Of a DNA stretch of 64,000 nucleotides, positions 43,445 through 52,187 are shown one piece after another. The stretch is from RGIG9041 sp045593905 (GTDB lineage: Bacteria > Bacillota > Clostridia > Oscillospirales > QAKW01): NCBI GenBank assembly GCA_045593905.1, contig JAZNXL010000055.1, positions 1-64,000 of the forward strand, written 5' to 3'. The notes beneath the pieces were generated by a model that did no database searches, was not told where the DNA came from, and was given only the letters and a program-made list of their open reading frames with translations. The position numbers and the translations under genes were made by a program. Each line of letters opens with the position of its first letter. Within the stretch, counting starts at the first letter, position 1.

Positions 43445-44152
43445 ATGAAACGTGTAATATCATTTATTTTTTTAGTTTTAATATTGATTTCGCTTTGTTC
43501 GTGTAGCGGTTTAAAAATCACTCCTGAAATGGAGGGATATATTGAACTTTATAAAAAGGCGATTGAAAACACGACTGTTAAACAACAAGGTGAGGTTAAA
43601 GTAACTTCTGTTACAAATGATAACGCAATTGAATTTACCACAACAACATCTTTGATTGAGTTTGACTATTACATTAAAGACGATAAGGTTGTATTTAACC
43701 GAAACGACCACGTGAACGATGAGCTTTTGGCTGTGTATATTTGTAACGGTGACGAAATACTTGTTAAAAACGACGCCGAAGCCGAATTTAAAGACGCTAC
43801 CAAACAAAACGAGTCGTTTTTATATGTCGATAAAAACCCGTTTATTACACTCTCACTGTTTAGGGTTGACAGTAACGGCAAAATCGACAGTTCGGTTTTA
43901 AACAATATTAAACAGTATACCGAAGACGAATACACTGTTGTTGAGTTTGTTTTGTCTGATAAGGCTGTGTCAACAGTACTTGGCTACACAAAAGCAGACG
44001 GTGTTGTTCGTAAGTCATCAGGACATACACGAAAATACTATATCGACACAAATAATAATGTTTGTAAAATACAAATTGATGCAAGTCAAAAAATAATTTC
44101 AAACGGTGTTGAGGGCGATTATATCACATCAATGACAGTAGAGATATCATAG
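43445..44152 (+). CDS. Lipoprotein of unknown function
   Basis: 235 residues. Signal peptide with hydrophobic core FIFLVLILIS and lipobox LCSC, then a beta-rich extracytoplasmic domain. No family recognised; general shape resembles outer-surface LolA/LppX-like or DUF lipoproteins of Clostridia. GGAGGA before ATG 43445. Its stop codon lies inside the shared terminator with sigE. Confidence 0.65.
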   Translation: MKRVISFIFLVLILISLCSCSGLKITPEMEGYIELYKKAIENTTVKQQGEVKVTSVTNDNAIEFTTTTSLIEFDYYIKDDKVVFNRNDHVNDELLAVYICNGDEILVKNDAEAEFKDATKQNESFLYVDKNPFITLSLFRVDSNGKIDSSVLNNIKQYTEDEYTVVEFVLSDKAVSTVLGYTKADGVVRKSSGHTRKYYIDTNNNVCKIQIDASQKIISNGVEGDYITSMTVEIS

Positions 44153-44171
44153 TTTTACTATGATATCTTTT
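44142..44171. terminator. Bidirectional terminator overlapping both stop codons
   Basis: Perfect 12-bp stem AGATATCATAGT / ACTATGATATCT with a TTT loop. It includes the stop codon of the plus-strand lipoprotein gene and that of sigE on the minus strand. Confidence 0.85.
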
Positions 44172-44877
44172 CTATTTCTTTACGTAGTCTTGAAATTATC
44201 TTTTTTTCAAGCCTTGATATGTAAGACTGAGATATACCAAGTAAATCGGCAACCTCTTTTTGAGTCATTTCTCGTTCGTTTTTTAAACCGTAGCGCATCT
44301 CGGTTATTTGCTTTTCGCGAGGTGAAAGCACTTTCATTGCTTGGTTTAGTAGCTGTATCTCGGCATCGGTTTCTAAATTTCTATAAACACTGTCGCTGTC
44401 GGTACCTAATATATCCGATAACAGTAGTTCGTTTCCGTCCCAGTCAATATTAAGCGGTTCGTCTAATGAAATTTCGTTTTTTTGAACATTGTTTTTTCTT
44501 AAAAACATTAGTATTTCATTTTCAATACAACGCGATGCGTATGTTGCAAGCTTAATGTTTTTATCAGCATTAAAAGTTTTAATTGCTTTAATAAGCCCAA
44601 TACTGCCTATTGAGATAAGGTCGTCTGCCATAATGCCGGTGTTTTCAAACCTTTTTGCAATATATACTACAAGTCTTAAATTGTGTTCGATTAGTTTTTG
44701 TTCGGCATCTTTGTCGCCGTCTTTTAACAATGATATGTATTTGCTTTCTTGCTGTTGTGAGAGCGGGGGAGGCAGTGCAGTAAATGTTCCGATGTAGTAA
44801 AGGTTGCGGCCTAAAAGCTTAAATACTTTTTTAAAAAAGTTAAATCTTAATAAAAAACTTATAAAAGTGTTAAACAT
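44158..44877 (-). CDS. sigE: Sporulation sigma factor E precursor (mother cell)
   Basis: 239 residues from ATG 44877 (AGGAG upstream), the exact size of Bacillus pro-sigma-E. N-terminal pro-sequence of about 27-30 residues with the cleavage-region ALPPPLS; region 2 with RLVVYIAKRFENTG and DLISIGSIGLIKA; region 4 helix-turn-helix near TQKEVADLLGISQSYIS. Starts early mother-cell transcription after cleavage by SpoIIGA, encoded just upstream. Confidence 0.95.
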   Translation of the reverse strand: MFNTFISFLLRFNFFKKVFKLLGRNLYYIGTFTALPPPLSQQQESKYISLLKDGDKDAEQKLIEHNLRLVVYIAKRFENTGIMADDLISIGSIGLIKAIKTFNADKNIKLATYASRCIENEILMFLRKNNVQKNEISLDEPLNIDWDGNELLLSDILGTDSDSVYRNLETDAEIQLLNQAMKVLSPREKQITEMRYGLKNEREMTQKEVADLLGISQSYISRLEKKIISRLRKEIEKIS

Positions 44878-44887
44878 AATGATTCTC

Positions 44888-45754
44888 CTAATCATAAAAC
44901 CTTGAATGCAGCAAGGCTGAATATTTTAAGTCGGGGCTTAATCTGTGCTCTACTATACCAATAAGCGTTTTTTGTAAAACCTTACTGTTGGTTATGTCGG
45001 TAACGCTGTCAGGCTTTATTGCTATAATACTGTTTGAATTACCTGATGCGTCGTAATAGGGAATTAAACGGGCTTTGTATTTTTTCGCAGTTTGGTAAAA
45101 GCCACTGCTTTTAGTATTTGTCAAACTATTTAGCTCACTACTACTTATTACCGAATGCAATTTGTCTTTTTGCAAAAGTATAACAGGCGTTGAAGTTATT
45201 GGGTCGTATAACGCGTTTCCAGTGTCAATTAAAGCATCGGTAATTATTGGCTTTTGGTTTATAATAATTTTAATTGTTGTAATAACGTTACTTAGCTTTT
45301 TTTGTGTTAACGTGTTATCAATTAGTTTTACTAAAAAGTAAAAAAATATTGCAAGTAGAATTATTAACCAAAGAGGCATGTCAATATAATATTCGCCGTT
45401 AGAATAGTTCATTTTACTGCCAAGATTAGAAAAGCGGTAAAAAGCGTACATACCACCGCCGTATATAAAGTTTATTATGTAGTAAATGACGGTTAATTTT
45501 GTGATGCGGTAAAAGCTTTTGTATCCAAACGCGATTAAGATTATCATAAAGCTTATAACAATTTTAAAAACGACAATATTTAATATTTTAAGTGTGGGAA
45601 AAAATATAACAGTGCTGTAAAGTGCACCAAAAGCCGAAGCGAGAATCACTCTAATTTTTTTGAAATTTAATGACGATAATAGTGCTGTTGAAGTAATTAT
45701 TAAGTAATCAATAATAAAATTAAGAAAAAACAGTTCGTCTATGTATATAGTCAA
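44888..45754 (-). CDS. spoIIGA: Sigma-E processing peptidase SpoIIGA
   Basis: About 288 residues: N-terminal half with five membrane helices, C-terminal half an aspartic-protease domain with catalytic Asp in ALIDTGNAL and substrate region. Activates pro-sigma-E when SpoIIR signals from the forespore. I place the start at TTG 45754, with AGGTGG five bases upstream; a GTG at 45763 falls inside that site. Ten bases separate it from sigE, the standard sporulation pair. Confidence 0.93.
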   Translation of the reverse strand: MTIYIDELFFLNFIIDYLIITSTALLSSLNFKKIRVILASAFGALYSTVIFFPTLKILNIVVFKIVISFMIILIAFGYKSFYRITKLTVIYYIINFIYGGGMYAFYRFSNLGSKMNYSNGEYYIDMPLWLIILLAIFFYFLVKLIDNTLTQKKLSNVITTIKIIINQKPIITDALIDTGNALYDPITSTPVILLQKDKLHSVISSSELNSLTNTKSSGFYQTAKKYKARLIPYYDASGNSNSIIAIKPDSVTDITNSKVLQKTLIGIVEHRLSPDLKYSALLHSRFYD

Positions 45755-45844
45755 CTTAACCACCTGAATTAAGTTTACAACTTTTGTAGATTTAATTATG
45801 TCGATTAATGTTTGAGCGGGAAAGTTTTATGAAATTGTTTGCTA

Positions 45845-45873
45845 TTTACATTTTTAAACGAGTGTGTTAAAAT
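45845..45873 (+). promoter_or_regulatory. Promoter of the MurJ operon
   Basis: TTTACA (45845-45850), 17-base spacer with TGTGT end, TAAAAT (45868-45873). Confidence 0.65.
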
Positions 45874-45899
45874 TTTTAAAAAACTGAAAGGGAATTGCT

Positions 45900-47456
45900 T
45901 TGGTACAAAAGAGTAACAAAAAATTATATATCTATATAATTCTTGTAATGGCTGTACTTTTAACAAAAGTTCTTGGCCTGGTACGCGGAATACTCTTGTC
46001 TTCGTTTTATGGCACAGGTATTGAGGCGTCGGCATTTACTGCTGTTTCAAACCTCCCTCTTATTTTATTTGATGTAACCTTTGGCACTGCTATATCCTCC
46101 GCTTTTGTACCTGTTTTTAACGAAAAGTTATCAAAAGAGGGTAAACAATCGGCAAACAAGTTTGCAAGTAATTTTGTTGCTATTGTTCTTTTAATTTCAT
46201 TTGTTTTAGTGGCTGTTGGCATAACTTTTCCAAAAGCCACCGTTATGCTTACTGCTTATGGTTTTGCTAACAACGCTCAGGCAATGTCGCTTGCGTCACA
46301 GTTGATTCAGATAATTATGCCGATAATGAGTATTGCATGTGCAACGTTTATTTTTATCGGTGTGCTTCAGTCGTATGGAGAATTTATTGCACCTGCACTT
46401 GTTTCTCTTTTTTCAAACATTTCAATGATTTTATATTTTGTTTGTCTTAATAAAAGGTTTGGTATAAAAGGCCTTGCTGTTTCTTTTGTTTTTGGCTGGC
46501 TTTTGCAGTTTTTGTTTTTGGTACCCTTTTTAATTAAGAAAAAGTTTAAATTTAGCTTTGTACTTGACTTTAAATCTCCTGATGTTAAAAAGGTTGTAAT
46601 TTTAACTCTTCCGCTTTTTGTAGCGGCACTCGCTCAACCTGTAAATCAACTTATATCATCAAATATCAGCTCGTCTGTTTCTGATACAGGTGTTGCTACT
46701 GTTAACTACGCCTATAATGCCTATTACATTGTTGCAGGTGTTTTTGCTTACGCACTCACTAATATGTTCTTTCCTGAAATGTCAAGGTGCTTTGCGCGTG
46801 GCGATAAAAATACTGCTACAAAAATTTGTTCGAATATGCTTTCGAATATAACTGCAATAATTATGCCCGTTATGGCGTTTATGGGCGCTTGTTCATACGA
46901 TGTTATTAAAATTTTGTATGAACGCGGTAAATTTACATCTTACGATACCAAAAACGTTTCGATTTTGCTCGCTATTTATGTTGTGGGCATGATTTTTATT
47001 TCTTGGCAAGATATATTGAACAAATTTTTTTATTCAATGCAAAAATCGGTTTTGCCAATGATTTGTGCAGCTGTGGGCATAAGCGTTAATATTACTTGCT
47101 CATTTTTGCTTACAAAAGTAATTGGCCTTGCAGGTCTTGCGGTGTCTACTGTTATTGCCGGTGCTGTTATGACATTGATGTTATCGGTATTTGCTCAAAA
47201 AACCACCCTCACTATTTTTAATAAACAATTCTTTGCAGAGGTCTTAAAACTAATTACCTCTGGTGCTATCTCTTTTGCTGTTTGTAAAACAGTAAATACT
47301 TATTTATATCTAGGCGACGGAATATTATGGCAAATTGCTGTGCTTGCTATTTCGTTTGTTTTATGCTTGGTTTCATATTTGTTGTCTCTTAAATTAATGA
47401 AATCTGAAAGCCTAAGTGCATTACTTTGCTTAATTACAAGAAAGGGGGGTAAGTAA
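45900..47456 (+). CDS. MurJ/MviN-family lipid-linked precursor flippase
   Basis: 518 residues, fourteen or so helices. MOP-superfamily, with LVRGILLSSFYGTG near the start and a polar central cavity typical of MurJ. Moves lipid II or another undecaprenyl-linked unit across the membrane. Starts at TTG 45900 with AAAGGG upstream. Followed by an O-antigen-ligase-like gene after one base, so it may serve a surface glycan rather than peptidoglycan. Confidence 0.88.
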   Translation: MVQKSNKKLYIYIILVMAVLLTKVLGLVRGILLSSFYGTGIEASAFTAVSNLPLILFDVTFGTAISSAFVPVFNEKLSKEGKQSANKFASNFVAIVLLISFVLVAVGITFPKATVMLTAYGFANNAQAMSLASQLIQIIMPIMSIACATFIFIGVLQSYGEFIAPALVSLFSNISMILYFVCLNKRFGIKGLAVSFVFGWLLQFLFLVPFLIKKKFKFSFVLDFKSPDVKKVVILTLPLFVAALAQPVNQLISSNISSSVSDTGVATVNYAYNAYYIVAGVFAYALTNMFFPEMSRCFARGDKNTATKICSNMLSNITAIIMPVMAFMGACSYDVIKILYERGKFTSYDTKNVSILLAIYVVGMIFISWQDILNKFFYSMQKSVLPMICAAVGISVNITCSFLLTKVIGLAGLAVSTVIAGAVMTLMLSVFAQKTTLTIFNKQFFAEVLKLITSGAISFAVCKTVNTYLYLGDGILWQIAVLAISFVLCLVSYLLSLKLMKSESLSALLCLITRKGGK

Positions 47457-47457
47457 T

Positions 47458-49257
47458 ATGTTTAATAATTTACTTAAAATTATTAAAAACTCCTTTTTTG
47501 TAAAACTTGTTTTAAAGACTGCAAATATTATATCGGGCTGTTTTAAAAAGAGTTTGTTTTATTCTTTTTTCACAAAACATAATATGCAGGACTATGCTCA
47601 AAACAGCAAAATCGTAAGCCTTATTAAAAATATTAAATTTTTCGATTTTGTAAAGACAAGCAAAATAATTTCGGCTGTTGTAAGTCTTCCCAAATACGTT
47701 ATTTCAACACCAATACGTGTGTTTTCATTTTATTTGTTACCAAGCTCGCTTACACTGTTTTGCAAATATTTTGGCGATATACCTAAAATGATTGTTTTTG
47801 CCGCATTAACTATATTTGCAACAATACTATTCAGATTTAATTTTACTGTTAGTGACTTTATAAATTCTTCGCGTATATTAAAATCGTTTTGTTCGTTTTT
47901 TGAAATTAAGACTGATTACCCGATAAATACACACACCAAAAGGGTATATGCGCTTGCCTTGGTAACAGGTGCAATATGCGGAATAGCGTGTTTGTTGTTC
48001 GATTTTAAAACAACTATTTTACTGTTTTTTGTATTTTTGTTTTTCCCGCTTTTGCTCGATTCGCCATTACTTTTAATTTGTTTAACTGTATTTAGCGGAA
48101 TTGTGTTATCGACTCTTCCGGCAACTGTTTTTTCGATACTTACATTTTTGGTTGTTGTTTGTAGAATAATCAAACAAAAAGAAAAAATCTTGCCAATAAG
48201 ACCAATTAATATTTTCGTGTTTCTTTATGCGGTTGTTGTCTTTTATCATATGCTATTTAATTACGGCGGAAAAGACAGCACTTTAGCAGCTGGAATACAA
48301 TTAGTTTTAATGCTTTTATTCTTTAGCGTTGTGACAGTAATTAATAACGCGCAAAAATTCAAAAAACTCATTTTTGCAATATCTGCAAGTTCAATTGTTA
48401 CTTCGGTTTATGGGTTATATCAGTTTATTTTTAATAAAAGCGGCACTGGTTGGAGTGATAATACCAATTTCGATGGCGGGCTTGGAAGAATAACTTCAAC
48501 TTTTTCAAATCCAAATATATACGGTGAGTTTTTAATTATTATAATTTGCATTACACTGGTTTCGTTTTTTCTTTGTAAATCAAAGCTTGCAAAAGCTTTT
48601 AATTTGATTTGCTTTGTATTACAGCTTGTAAATCTTGCTTTAACTTATTCCCGTGGCTGTTATATTGCCGTAGTCATTGCTATTTTAATTGTAGTTTGGT
48701 ACTTCAACAAAAAACTGCTGTGGTTTGGCGTGCTTGCGCTTCCTGTAATTCCGTATGTTTTACCTCAAAATATGCTTACCCGAATTTTGAGTATGGGTGA
48801 CTATTTAAAGGATACATCAGTAACGTACAGGCAAAATATATGGACGGCATCGTTAAATATCATTAAAAATCATTGGTATGTCGGTTCGGGTGTTGGCTCG
48901 ACTGCGTTCACTGCTTTTTATCAGCAATATATGTACCCCGGTATAGAAGCTCAACACTCGCATAACTGGTTTATGCAGCTTACAATTGAATTAAGCGTTG
49001 TTGGCCTTGCGTTGTTATTACTTATATTTATTTTTACACTCAAAGATATAAGCAATGCGGTCAAAAACAGTAGCGATAAAAATATTAAACTGATTTTGAT
49101 ACCGCTAATTGCTGCTTTTGTTGGGCTTATGTTTGAGGGGCTTGTTGATTATATATTCTATAACAACATAGTTTTTATGTGCTTTTGGTTATTGCTTGCG
49201 CTTATTGTGTGCTCGTTAAATATCTTTCAAGAGGTGAGTTTAAATGAGAAAGTATAA
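47458..49257 (+). CDS. O-antigen ligase / Wzy-like polymerase family membrane protein
   Basis: 599 residues, twelve or so helices, with the O-antigen ligase domain in the C-terminal half: TYSRGCYIAV near 398-407, long outer loop with GSGVGSTAF and HSHNWFMQLTIE. Family members polymerise or attach undecaprenyl-linked glycans on the outer membrane face side. Unusual N-terminal extension of about 150 residues. Overlaps the next gene by 14 bases. Confidence 0.8.
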   Translation: MFNNLLKIIKNSFFVKLVLKTANIISGCFKKSLFYSFFTKHNMQDYAQNSKIVSLIKNIKFFDFVKTSKIISAVVSLPKYVISTPIRVFSFYLLPSSLTLFCKYFGDIPKMIVFAALTIFATILFRFNFTVSDFINSSRILKSFCSFFEIKTDYPINTHTKRVYALALVTGAICGIACLLFDFKTTILLFFVFLFFPLLLDSPLLLICLTVFSGIVLSTLPATVFSILTFLVVVCRIIKQKEKILPIRPINIFVFLYAVVVFYHMLFNYGGKDSTLAAGIQLVLMLLFFSVVTVINNAQKFKKLIFAISASSIVTSVYGLYQFIFNKSGTGWSDNTNFDGGLGRITSTFSNPNIYGEFLIIIICITLVSFFLCKSKLAKAFNLICFVLQLVNLALTYSRGCYIAVVIAILIVVWYFNKKLLWFGVLALPVIPYVLPQNMLTRILSMGDYLKDTSVTYRQNIWTASLNIIKNHWYVGSGVGSTAFTAFYQQYMYPGIEAQHSHNWFMQLTIELSVVGLALLLLIFIFTLKDISNAVKNSSDKNIKLILIPLIAAFVGLMFEGLVDYIFYNNIVFMCFWLLLALIVCSLNIFQEVSLNEKV

Positions 49258-49738
49258 AATTTTTAATACTATACCCATATTTGATGTTATACTTGTTGTA
49301 GTTATTGCTTTGGCGGCTTTTGCAGGGTATAAGATTTTTGCGGCTGACAAAACTGCAAGTCCTATTAAACAAGCCGAACAAAAAACAATAAGATACACTA
49401 TTGAGTTTGAAAATGTTTCAAACGAAGTTGTAACAACCGTTGAATCAGGACAAAAAGTACGCGATTTGATAACTAATGTTGAAATGGGCAGTGTGGTGTC
49501 TTTTGAAAGCTATCCCTATGTGCAAAGAGAAATGAATATGCAAACAGGTGAACTTACCCAAACTGTATATCAGGACAGAAAGAGCGTAAAGGTGATTGTT
49601 GAAGCAATTGCGGATGTAACTGAGCGAGGTACATCAATAAACAATGTTAACTTTGGTCTTGGACGTGCTTATAAATTCACATTGCCCGGACTTTCAGGAG
49701 ATGCAATAGTCAGAAACATTGAGGAGGTCGAGATTTAA
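49244..49738 (+). CDS. DUF4330 family protein
   Basis: 164 residues: one N-terminal membrane helix (FDVILVVVIALAAFAGYKIF), then an extracytoplasmic beta-rich domain. Family function unknown. In operon with MurJ and the ligase-like gene, and followed with a one-base overlap by a second member, suggesting a hetero-oligomer in surface-glycan handling. Confidence 0.7.
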   Translation: MRKYKIFNTIPIFDVILVVVIALAAFAGYKIFAADKTASPIKQAEQKTIRYTIEFENVSNEVVTTVESGQKVRDLITNVEMGSVVSFESYPYVQREMNMQTGELTQTVYQDRKSVKVIVEAIADVTERGTSINNVNFGLGRAYKFTLPGLSGDAIVRNIEEVEI

Positions 49739-50235
49739 TGAAATTGATTGACTCTAAAGGCAAACTTTTTGGAAAGATAAGCGTTATTGACATTATTATT
49801 GTTTTATGTATTGCTTTTCTGCTTTTAACTATGGTGTTGAATATTTTTAAACAAGAAAGTGCGCCTGTTTCTTCGGTAAATGATACTGAATATACTACAA
49901 CACTCAAAGCTTATAATTTGTATAAACCATATACTCAACCGTTCAAAGTGGGCGATAGTGTGTATTCAACAGCAGGTACACTTATTGGTGAAATTGTCAA
50001 CGTTGAGGAAAAGGTATCATATGCTAAAATGAAGCTAAGTGACGGCAGATACACAGATTTTAGTTATGGCGATTTAATTAATTATTACATTACCGTTAAA
50101 GGTGTCGGTTCAAAAACCGATGCAGGAATTAAAGCTGATGGCGTATTTTCGTTACTACCAAATAGCAATATTATGATTACATCAAAGCTCTATTATGGCA
50201 ATGCTGTTGTTTTAAGTGTCGAAAAAACAAACTAA
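49738..50235 (+). CDS. DUF4330 family protein, second copy
   Basis: 165 residues: helix VIDIIIVLCIAFLLLTMVLN, then a beta domain with GDSVYSTAGTLIGEIVNVE. Similar in plan but low in identity to the preceding gene, so an old duplication. Last gene of the MurJ operon. Confidence 0.7.
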   Translation: MKLIDSKGKLFGKISVIDIIIVLCIAFLLLTMVLNIFKQESAPVSSVNDTEYTTTLKAYNLYKPYTQPFKVGDSVYSTAGTLIGEIVNVEEKVSYAKMKLSDGRYTDFSYGDLINYYITVKGVGSKTDAGIKADGVFSLLPNSNIMITSKLYYGNAVVLSVEKTN

Positions 50236-50280
50236 TTTCATTTAGCTTTGTTGCAAAATGCCAAAAGTGATTATTTTCTA

Positions 50281-50309
50281 TTGACTTGTTGAGATTAATA
50301 ATATAAGAT
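50281..50309 (+). promoter_or_regulatory. Promoter of the HPr gene
   Basis: TTGACT (50281-50286), 17-base spacer, TAAGAT (50304-50309); GGGAGG before the ATG at 50341. Confidence 0.65.
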
Positions 50310-50340
50310 AATAGTATATTTTGATTAGGGAGGATTACCT

Positions 50341-50604
50341 ATGTACTCCAAAGAGGTAACAGTTACAAATAATGTTGGACTTCATGCAAGACCGGCTACA
50401 TTTTTTATTCAAAAATCAAACGAATTTAAAAGCTCTATTTGGGTTGATAAAGGTGATAGACGCATTAACGCAAAAAGCTTACTTGGTATTTTATCACTTG
50501 GCATTGTAAAAGGTACTAACATCAAAATCATTGCGGATGGTGTTGATGAAGAAGCAGCAGTTGAATCGCTCATCAATCTTATCGAAAACGAGTTGACCGA
50601 CTAA
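50341..50604 (+). CDS. ptsH: HPr-family phosphocarrier protein
   Basis: 87 residues. Both regulatory sites are intact: His15 (GLHARPAT), phosphorylated by enzyme I, and Ser46 (INAKSLLG), the HPr kinase target used in CcpA-type catabolite control. This makes it HPr rather than Crh, which lacks His15. No enzyme I or PTS permease nearby. Confidence 0.93.
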   Translation: MYSKEVTVTNNVGLHARPATFFIQKSNEFKSSIWVDKGDRRINAKSLLGILSLGIVKGTNIKIIADGVDEEAAVESLINLIENELTD

Positions 50605-50611
50605 AAAACAC

Positions 50612-50645
50612 ATCGGACGGATATACTCCGTCCGATTTTTATTTA
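50612..50645 (+). terminator. Terminator of the HPr gene
   Basis: ATCGGACGG / CCGTCCGAT hairpin and TTTTTATTT. Confidence 0.9.
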
Positions 50646-50658
50646 AAGGAGAATTAAC

Positions 50659-51312
50659 ATGAATATTTTATCACCATCAATTTTATCAGCTGACTTTGCA
50701 AACCTTGAACGCGATATTAATATTACTGCCAAAGCAGGCTCTGAATACATACATATCGATGTTATGGACGGGCACTTTGTTCCTAATATGTCGCTTGGCT
50801 TTCAAACAATCGCAAGTATTAAAAAGGTTTGTGATAAAGTTTTAGACGTTCATCTTATGATTGAAAAACCCGAGCGTTACATCGAGCGTTTTGCAAAAGC
50901 AGGCTCTGATATTATTACAATTCATTACGAAGCTACAGCTGATGTTAAGGCGGCAATTGACCTTATTCACAGCTTTGGTGTAAAAGCAGGTCTTGTAATA
51001 AAGCCCGGTACCGATGTACATGTATTTGACGAATTTATAAACGACATTGAACTTGCTCTTATTATGACTGTTGAGCCCGGTTTTGGCGGTCAAAAGTTTA
51101 TGCCCGATATGCTTGAAAAGGTAAAATACTTAAGCAAAGTAAAAAAAGAACGCGGTCTTGATTTTGATATTGAAATTGACGGCGGTGTTGACCTTGCCAA
51201 CGTTAAAACATCAATAGAAGCAGGCGCTAACGTTTTTGTGGCTGGTTCTGCTGTATTTAACGGCGATATTGAACAAAACACTAAAGCATTTATGAGTATT
51301 TTAAACTCTTAG
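50659..51312 (+). CDS. rpe: Ribulose-phosphate 3-epimerase
   Basis: 217 residues, barrel with SILSADFANL, HIDVMDGHFVPN (metal His/Asp), VHLMIEKPE, TVEPGFGGQKF and DGGV. Interconverts ribulose-5-phosphate and xylulose-5-phosphate in the pentose phosphate path. AAAGGAG before ATG 50659; a regulator gene begins 11 bases after its stop. Confidence 0.95.
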   Translation: MNILSPSILSADFANLERDINITAKAGSEYIHIDVMDGHFVPNMSLGFQTIASIKKVCDKVLDVHLMIEKPERYIERFAKAGSDIITIHYEATADVKAAIDLIHSFGVKAGLVIKPGTDVHVFDEFINDIELALIMTVEPGFGGQKFMPDMLEKVKYLSKVKKERGLDFDIEIDGGVDLANVKTSIEAGANVFVAGSAVFNGDIEQNTKAFMSILNS

Positions 51313-51323
51313 GAGATGGAATA

Positions 51324-52004
51324 ATGCAAGGTTCTGATTTTCCCAGAATTATTACTCACTTGCGTAAGCAAAAAGGCGTTTCACAAAAACAAGCCGCCGA
51401 TAGCCTCGGCGTTTCACAGTCGCTTTTGTCACACTACGAAAAAGGCGTAAGAGAATGCGGTCACTTGTTTCTTGTAAGGGCTGCCGACTATTACGGTGTT
51501 ACTGTTGATTATTTATTGGGTCGCAGTTACGACAAAAACGGCAATAATATTTCAGTTGACGATTTACCCGATGAAGATAGTGCAGGAAAAGGTAATGTTG
51601 GTGTTAAAAGCCTGCTTTTAACACTTAATAAAAAATTAATTTGCAACTCTGTTTCGTTACTGTTTGATGTTTTATCAAAAATAAACAATAAATCTTTAAC
51701 AAACGAAATATCTTCTTTTTTGTCAATAAGTGTTTATAAGGCTTTTAGGCTTTTGTATAACGCCAATCATAACAATCCTCAAACATTTTTTGGCGACGAC
51801 GAGAGTGAGTTTGTTTATATGAGCGATGCTTCAATTAATTCGTCACTTGCAACATCTGCCAAAATACTGAAAGATAAAACTGTTTCAGTTAATGTCCCTT
51901 CACTTGACGAGTCTTCTATTAAAAATGATTATCCTACGTTTGCAGCATCGTTTTTTAACTTGTTGCAAAATGTCGAAAACAAAATCGGTGCACGTAAAAA
52001 GTAA
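51324..52004 (+). CDS. XRE-family helix-turn-helix regulator
   Basis: 226 residues. HTH in about 8-64 (VSQKQAADSLGVSQSLLSHYE) as in Cro/C1 and SinR-type regulators. The C-terminal 150 residues are helical and not recognised. Cotranscribed with rpe (11-base gap, AGGAGATGG upstream of ATG 51324). Targets unknown. Confidence 0.8.
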   Translation: MQGSDFPRIITHLRKQKGVSQKQAADSLGVSQSLLSHYEKGVRECGHLFLVRAADYYGVTVDYLLGRSYDKNGNNISVDDLPDEDSAGKGNVGVKSLLLTLNKKLICNSVSLLFDVLSKINNKSLTNEISSFLSISVYKAFRLLYNANHNNPQTFFGDDESEFVYMSDASINSSLATSAKILKDKTVSVNVPSLDESSIKNDYPTFAASFFNLLQNVENKIGARKK

Positions 52005-52031
52005 AATTTAATAATTAAACATCAAATTTAT

Positions 52032-52070
52032 CAAAGTCATAACAAAAAAATGTTATGACTTTGTTTATTT
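52032..52070 (+). terminator. Terminator of rpe-regulator unit
   Basis: CAAAGTCATAACA / TGTTATGACTTTG, 13-bp perfect stem with an A-rich loop, then TTTATTTTAT. Confidence 0.88.
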
Positions 52071-52084
52071 TATAATAAAATTAC

Positions 52085-52113
52085 TTGAAATATAAAAATA
52101 TATGTATTATAAT
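52085..52113 (+). promoter_or_regulatory. Promoter of the EF-G-like gene
   Basis: TTGAAA (52085-52090), 17-base spacer, TATAAT (52108-52113); untranslated leader of about 68 bases with AAGGAGAAA before the ATG. Confidence 0.75.
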
Positions 52114-52187
52114 TAATGCAAGTTACATAAAAATTTTAGTAAATACAAATAATTTTTGTGTAAAAAACACTTAAGGAGAAACCCACA

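Noticed and set aside
45799..45805. Spo0A-like box (TGTCGAT) upstream of spoIIGA
   Set aside because: Differs from TGTCGAA at one base and no second box or matching promoter spacing was found; too weak to list.
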